This document shows positions 6,066 through 7,578 of a stretch of 7,578 nucleotides of DNA, piece by piece; within the stretch, counting starts at the first letter, position 1, and every line of letters begins with the position of its first letter. The stretch is from assembly GCA_910588565.1 (NCBI GenBank), contig CAJUPF010000108.1, forward strand, positions 1 to 7,578. Reading direction: 5' to 3'. The notes under the pieces were generated by a model, which did not search any database, was not told the DNA's origin, and worked only from the letters and a program-made list of their open reading frames with translations. This DNA comes from an uncultured Lachnospiraceae bacterium. Its GTDB lineage: Bacteria; Bacillota; Clostridia; Lachnospirales; Lachnospiraceae. A program made the position numbers and the translations under genes.

Positions 6066-7578
6066 GTCGCGAACCCTCCTTTATTCTTCAGCTTTGTCTT
6101 ATACCCCAATGTAAACATCGGTGAAAACGCATACCCTTCCCGGATATAGCCCTCTGCTTCCCCATCCGGAACCAGGGAAACCTTCGTCTCAATCGCAGGC
6201 ACAACCGCGCTGACTGCGCTCGCACCCACAACGGACTCTTCTCTGCAGCGGTATTCATACGCGATACTTTTCTCCTCTTTGCCTTCGCATTTCAGCAGAA
6301 TGCCTGTCATATCCTCCGGGTACTCTGTCGTCCCGTAGCAGGCTACCATATATTCATTCAGCTCTACTTCCGCATCGGGATTGGACAGTTCCAAAATCTT
6401 CCGTTCGATCTTAACCGAAGAGCTTCCTTCTTCAAAGTATTCTTTCGTCTGTAACATAACCGTTAAATCCGAAAATTCAATTTCAACCGGATCTAAGGTC
6501 AGGATTCTGGTCTTTCCTTCCTGGGAAAAATGTGCTTTTGTACGGCAAAGGCATAAATCCACCTCTTCCCCCTGATAAGAAAGCTTTGCGCTGCGGATGG
6601 TCCCTTCCCCGGCATAATGCGTAAAATATCCGGCGCGGTATTTTTCCTGGATCAAAAACGGATAGGAGGCATCCTGCACATGCTTGGTCCCAATCCCCAC
6701 CGGCCACTCTAATTTTGCCGCATACGGCCGCAGATCCACAATAGCGCCGCCCTGATCCATATTTACGCAGACACGCATATAGGGATCGGCATACCAGAAC
6801 ACCTGCTTGTCAGATCCGTATAAAATATCCCGCCAAAGCGCACATTCCGGCTCGGTATAGGTCTTTTTCTGCCGGTAATAGTCAGCAAACTCTGACATCG
6901 TCATATCAACCAGCTTGCCTTCTTTTTTCAGCTGTCCGTAATATTTGCACCCGTCGGAATAGGATTTCTCCAACAATTCATAAGGCGCTTCCCAGCGGCC
7001 CATTTTATTCATCCATCCCGGCCCTACAAACATCATATTGTAGGCATATCCATTGTTGTACTTCTGCAGATCCCGGTACTGGTCAATCAGGTTATACAGG
7101 TATGGGTATTCCCAGGTCTTGCTGTCATAAATCATTCCCCGGAGCACGTTCTGGGGATGTGTTCCAAAGTTGGAGCCGTTGCCGTCATAGCAGGCAATCA
7201 GATCCCTGGAAAGGTGCGGGATCGCCACAATGCCGGAATCCTCCGCTTCATTGGCCGCCGGCGCATGGGTATTCTGTTTCGATGGAATCCAGGGTGCCCA
7301 GGGGCCGCCGTCAAATAAGGTGTACCAGGAATTGTTGCAGGTATGGTAAGCCTTGGGGCCTTCCTCCCAGCAGGTTGCAACCGCACATTTTACGGTAGGA
7401 TAGTTCTCTTTGATATAATTGGTCAAGTCCGCGTCCATATAATACGAACCTGTGGATTCCGGATAAAAGCCAAATGTATCATAAAACTTGCCAAATACGT
7501 CATCTACAATGGCTTTCTTATCCTCCATAGAAAACATCCAGATACAGAAATCCTTCGTATTATATTTCTCACGGAACT
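6038..7578 (-). CDS. Large uncharacterised protein, C-terminal 512 residues (5' end outside the window); possible carbohydrate-active enzyme
   Basis: The frame is open to the window edge and the first visible codons read FREKYNTKDFCIWMF, so the true start is upstream. The ATG at 7537 lacks a properly spaced ribosome site and is probably internal. The first part of the fragment holds FGFYPESTGSYYMDADL (about 35-51), VKCAVATCWEEG (62-73) and HLSRDLIACYDGNGSNFGTH (121-140). It resembles a polysaccharide-deacetylase-like or other sugar-active (beta/alpha) barrel. From about residue 300 the sequence alternates in a beta-sandwich-like manner to the end (ATWLRLEKAN). It is rich in Trp and Tyr, as is common in glycan-binding proteins. 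A DUF3863/DUF3864-type assignment came to mind but I cannot confirm it. Catalytic residues cannot be named. Its 3' end overlaps the zinc-ribbon start, and the GH53 galactanase follows, which supports a glycan-related role. Whether it is secreted cannot be judged without the N-terminus. Confidence 0.75.
   Translation of the reverse strand, partial: FREKYNTKDFCIWMFSMEDKKAIVDDVFGKFYDTFGFYPESTGSYYMDADLTNYIKENYPTVKCAVATCWEEGPKAYHTCNNSWYTLFDGGPWAPWIPSKQNTHAPAANEAEDSGIVAIPHLSRDLIACYDGNGSNFGTHPQNVLRGMIYDSKTWEYPYLYNLIDQYRDLQKYNNGYAYNMMFVGPGWMNKMGRWEAPYELLEKSYSDGCKYYGQLKKEGKLVDMTMSEFADYYRQKKTYTEPECALWRDILYGSDKQVFWYADPYMRVCVNMDQGGAIVDLRPYAAKLEWPVGIGTKHVQDASYPFLIQEKYRAGYFTHYAGEGTIRSAKLSYQGEEVDLCLCRTKAHFSQEGKTRILTLDPVEIEFSDLTVMLQTKEYFEEGSSSVKIERKILELSNPDAEVELNEYMVACYGTTEYPEDMTGILLKCEGKEEKSIAYEYRCREESVVGASAVSAVVPAIETKVSLVPDGEAEGYIREGYAFSPMFTLGYKTKLKNKGGFATWLRLEKAN

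Overview
All well-supported genes in this window are read from the minus strand, so gene order runs from high to low coordinates. The sequence looks chromosomal and suggests a Gram-positive Clostridia, most likely a Lachnospiraceae gut commensal. Reasons: strong AGGAGG-type ribosome sites, AT-rich sigma-A-like promoters, moderate GC, a PcrA-type helicase with a C-terminal Tudor-like domain, and an RlmD-type rRNA methyltransferase with a Clostridia-style C-terminal tail. The taxonomic call is from family resemblance recalled from memory, not from a search.

Layout, in transcription order. (1) 7578-4715: a three-gene cluster. It holds the C-terminal 512 residues of a large uncharacterised, possibly carbohydrate-active protein cut by the window edge, a 72-residue zinc-ribbon protein whose start overlaps it by 28 bases, and a leaderless GH53 endo-beta-1,4-galactanase 25 bases further on. 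This reads as a small glycan-use operon. (2) 4714-4567: a short intergenic stretch with a good promoter and a 7-bp inverted repeat. (3) 4566-2314: pcrA, a complete UvrD/PcrA helicase. (4) 2313-2186: an intergenic stretch with an extended -10 promoter and a leader hairpin. (5) 2185-1919: an 88-residue single-pass membrane protein with a very acidic tail, closed by a clear Rho-independent terminator. (6) 1819-419: an rlmD-type 23S rRNA uridine C5-methyltransferase with every iron-sulphur and catalytic residue visible. (7) 420-133: a well-preserved methyltransferase tail module in the +1 frame relative to rlmD, immediately after its stop. (8) 101-1: a promoter, ribosome site and first 15 codons of a RelB/DinJ-like antitoxin running off the window.

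The genes fall into housekeeping functions (DNA repair helicase, rRNA modification), a glycan-degrading cluster, and the start of a probable toxin-antitoxin pair. I see no tRNA, rRNA, CRISPR array, insertion sequence or prophage gene. The points most worth following are the frame-split methyltransferase tail, the unknown large protein with its overlapping zinc-ribbon partner, and the small acidic membrane protein with a structured leader. I do not see clear evidence of a wholly new multi-gene system.
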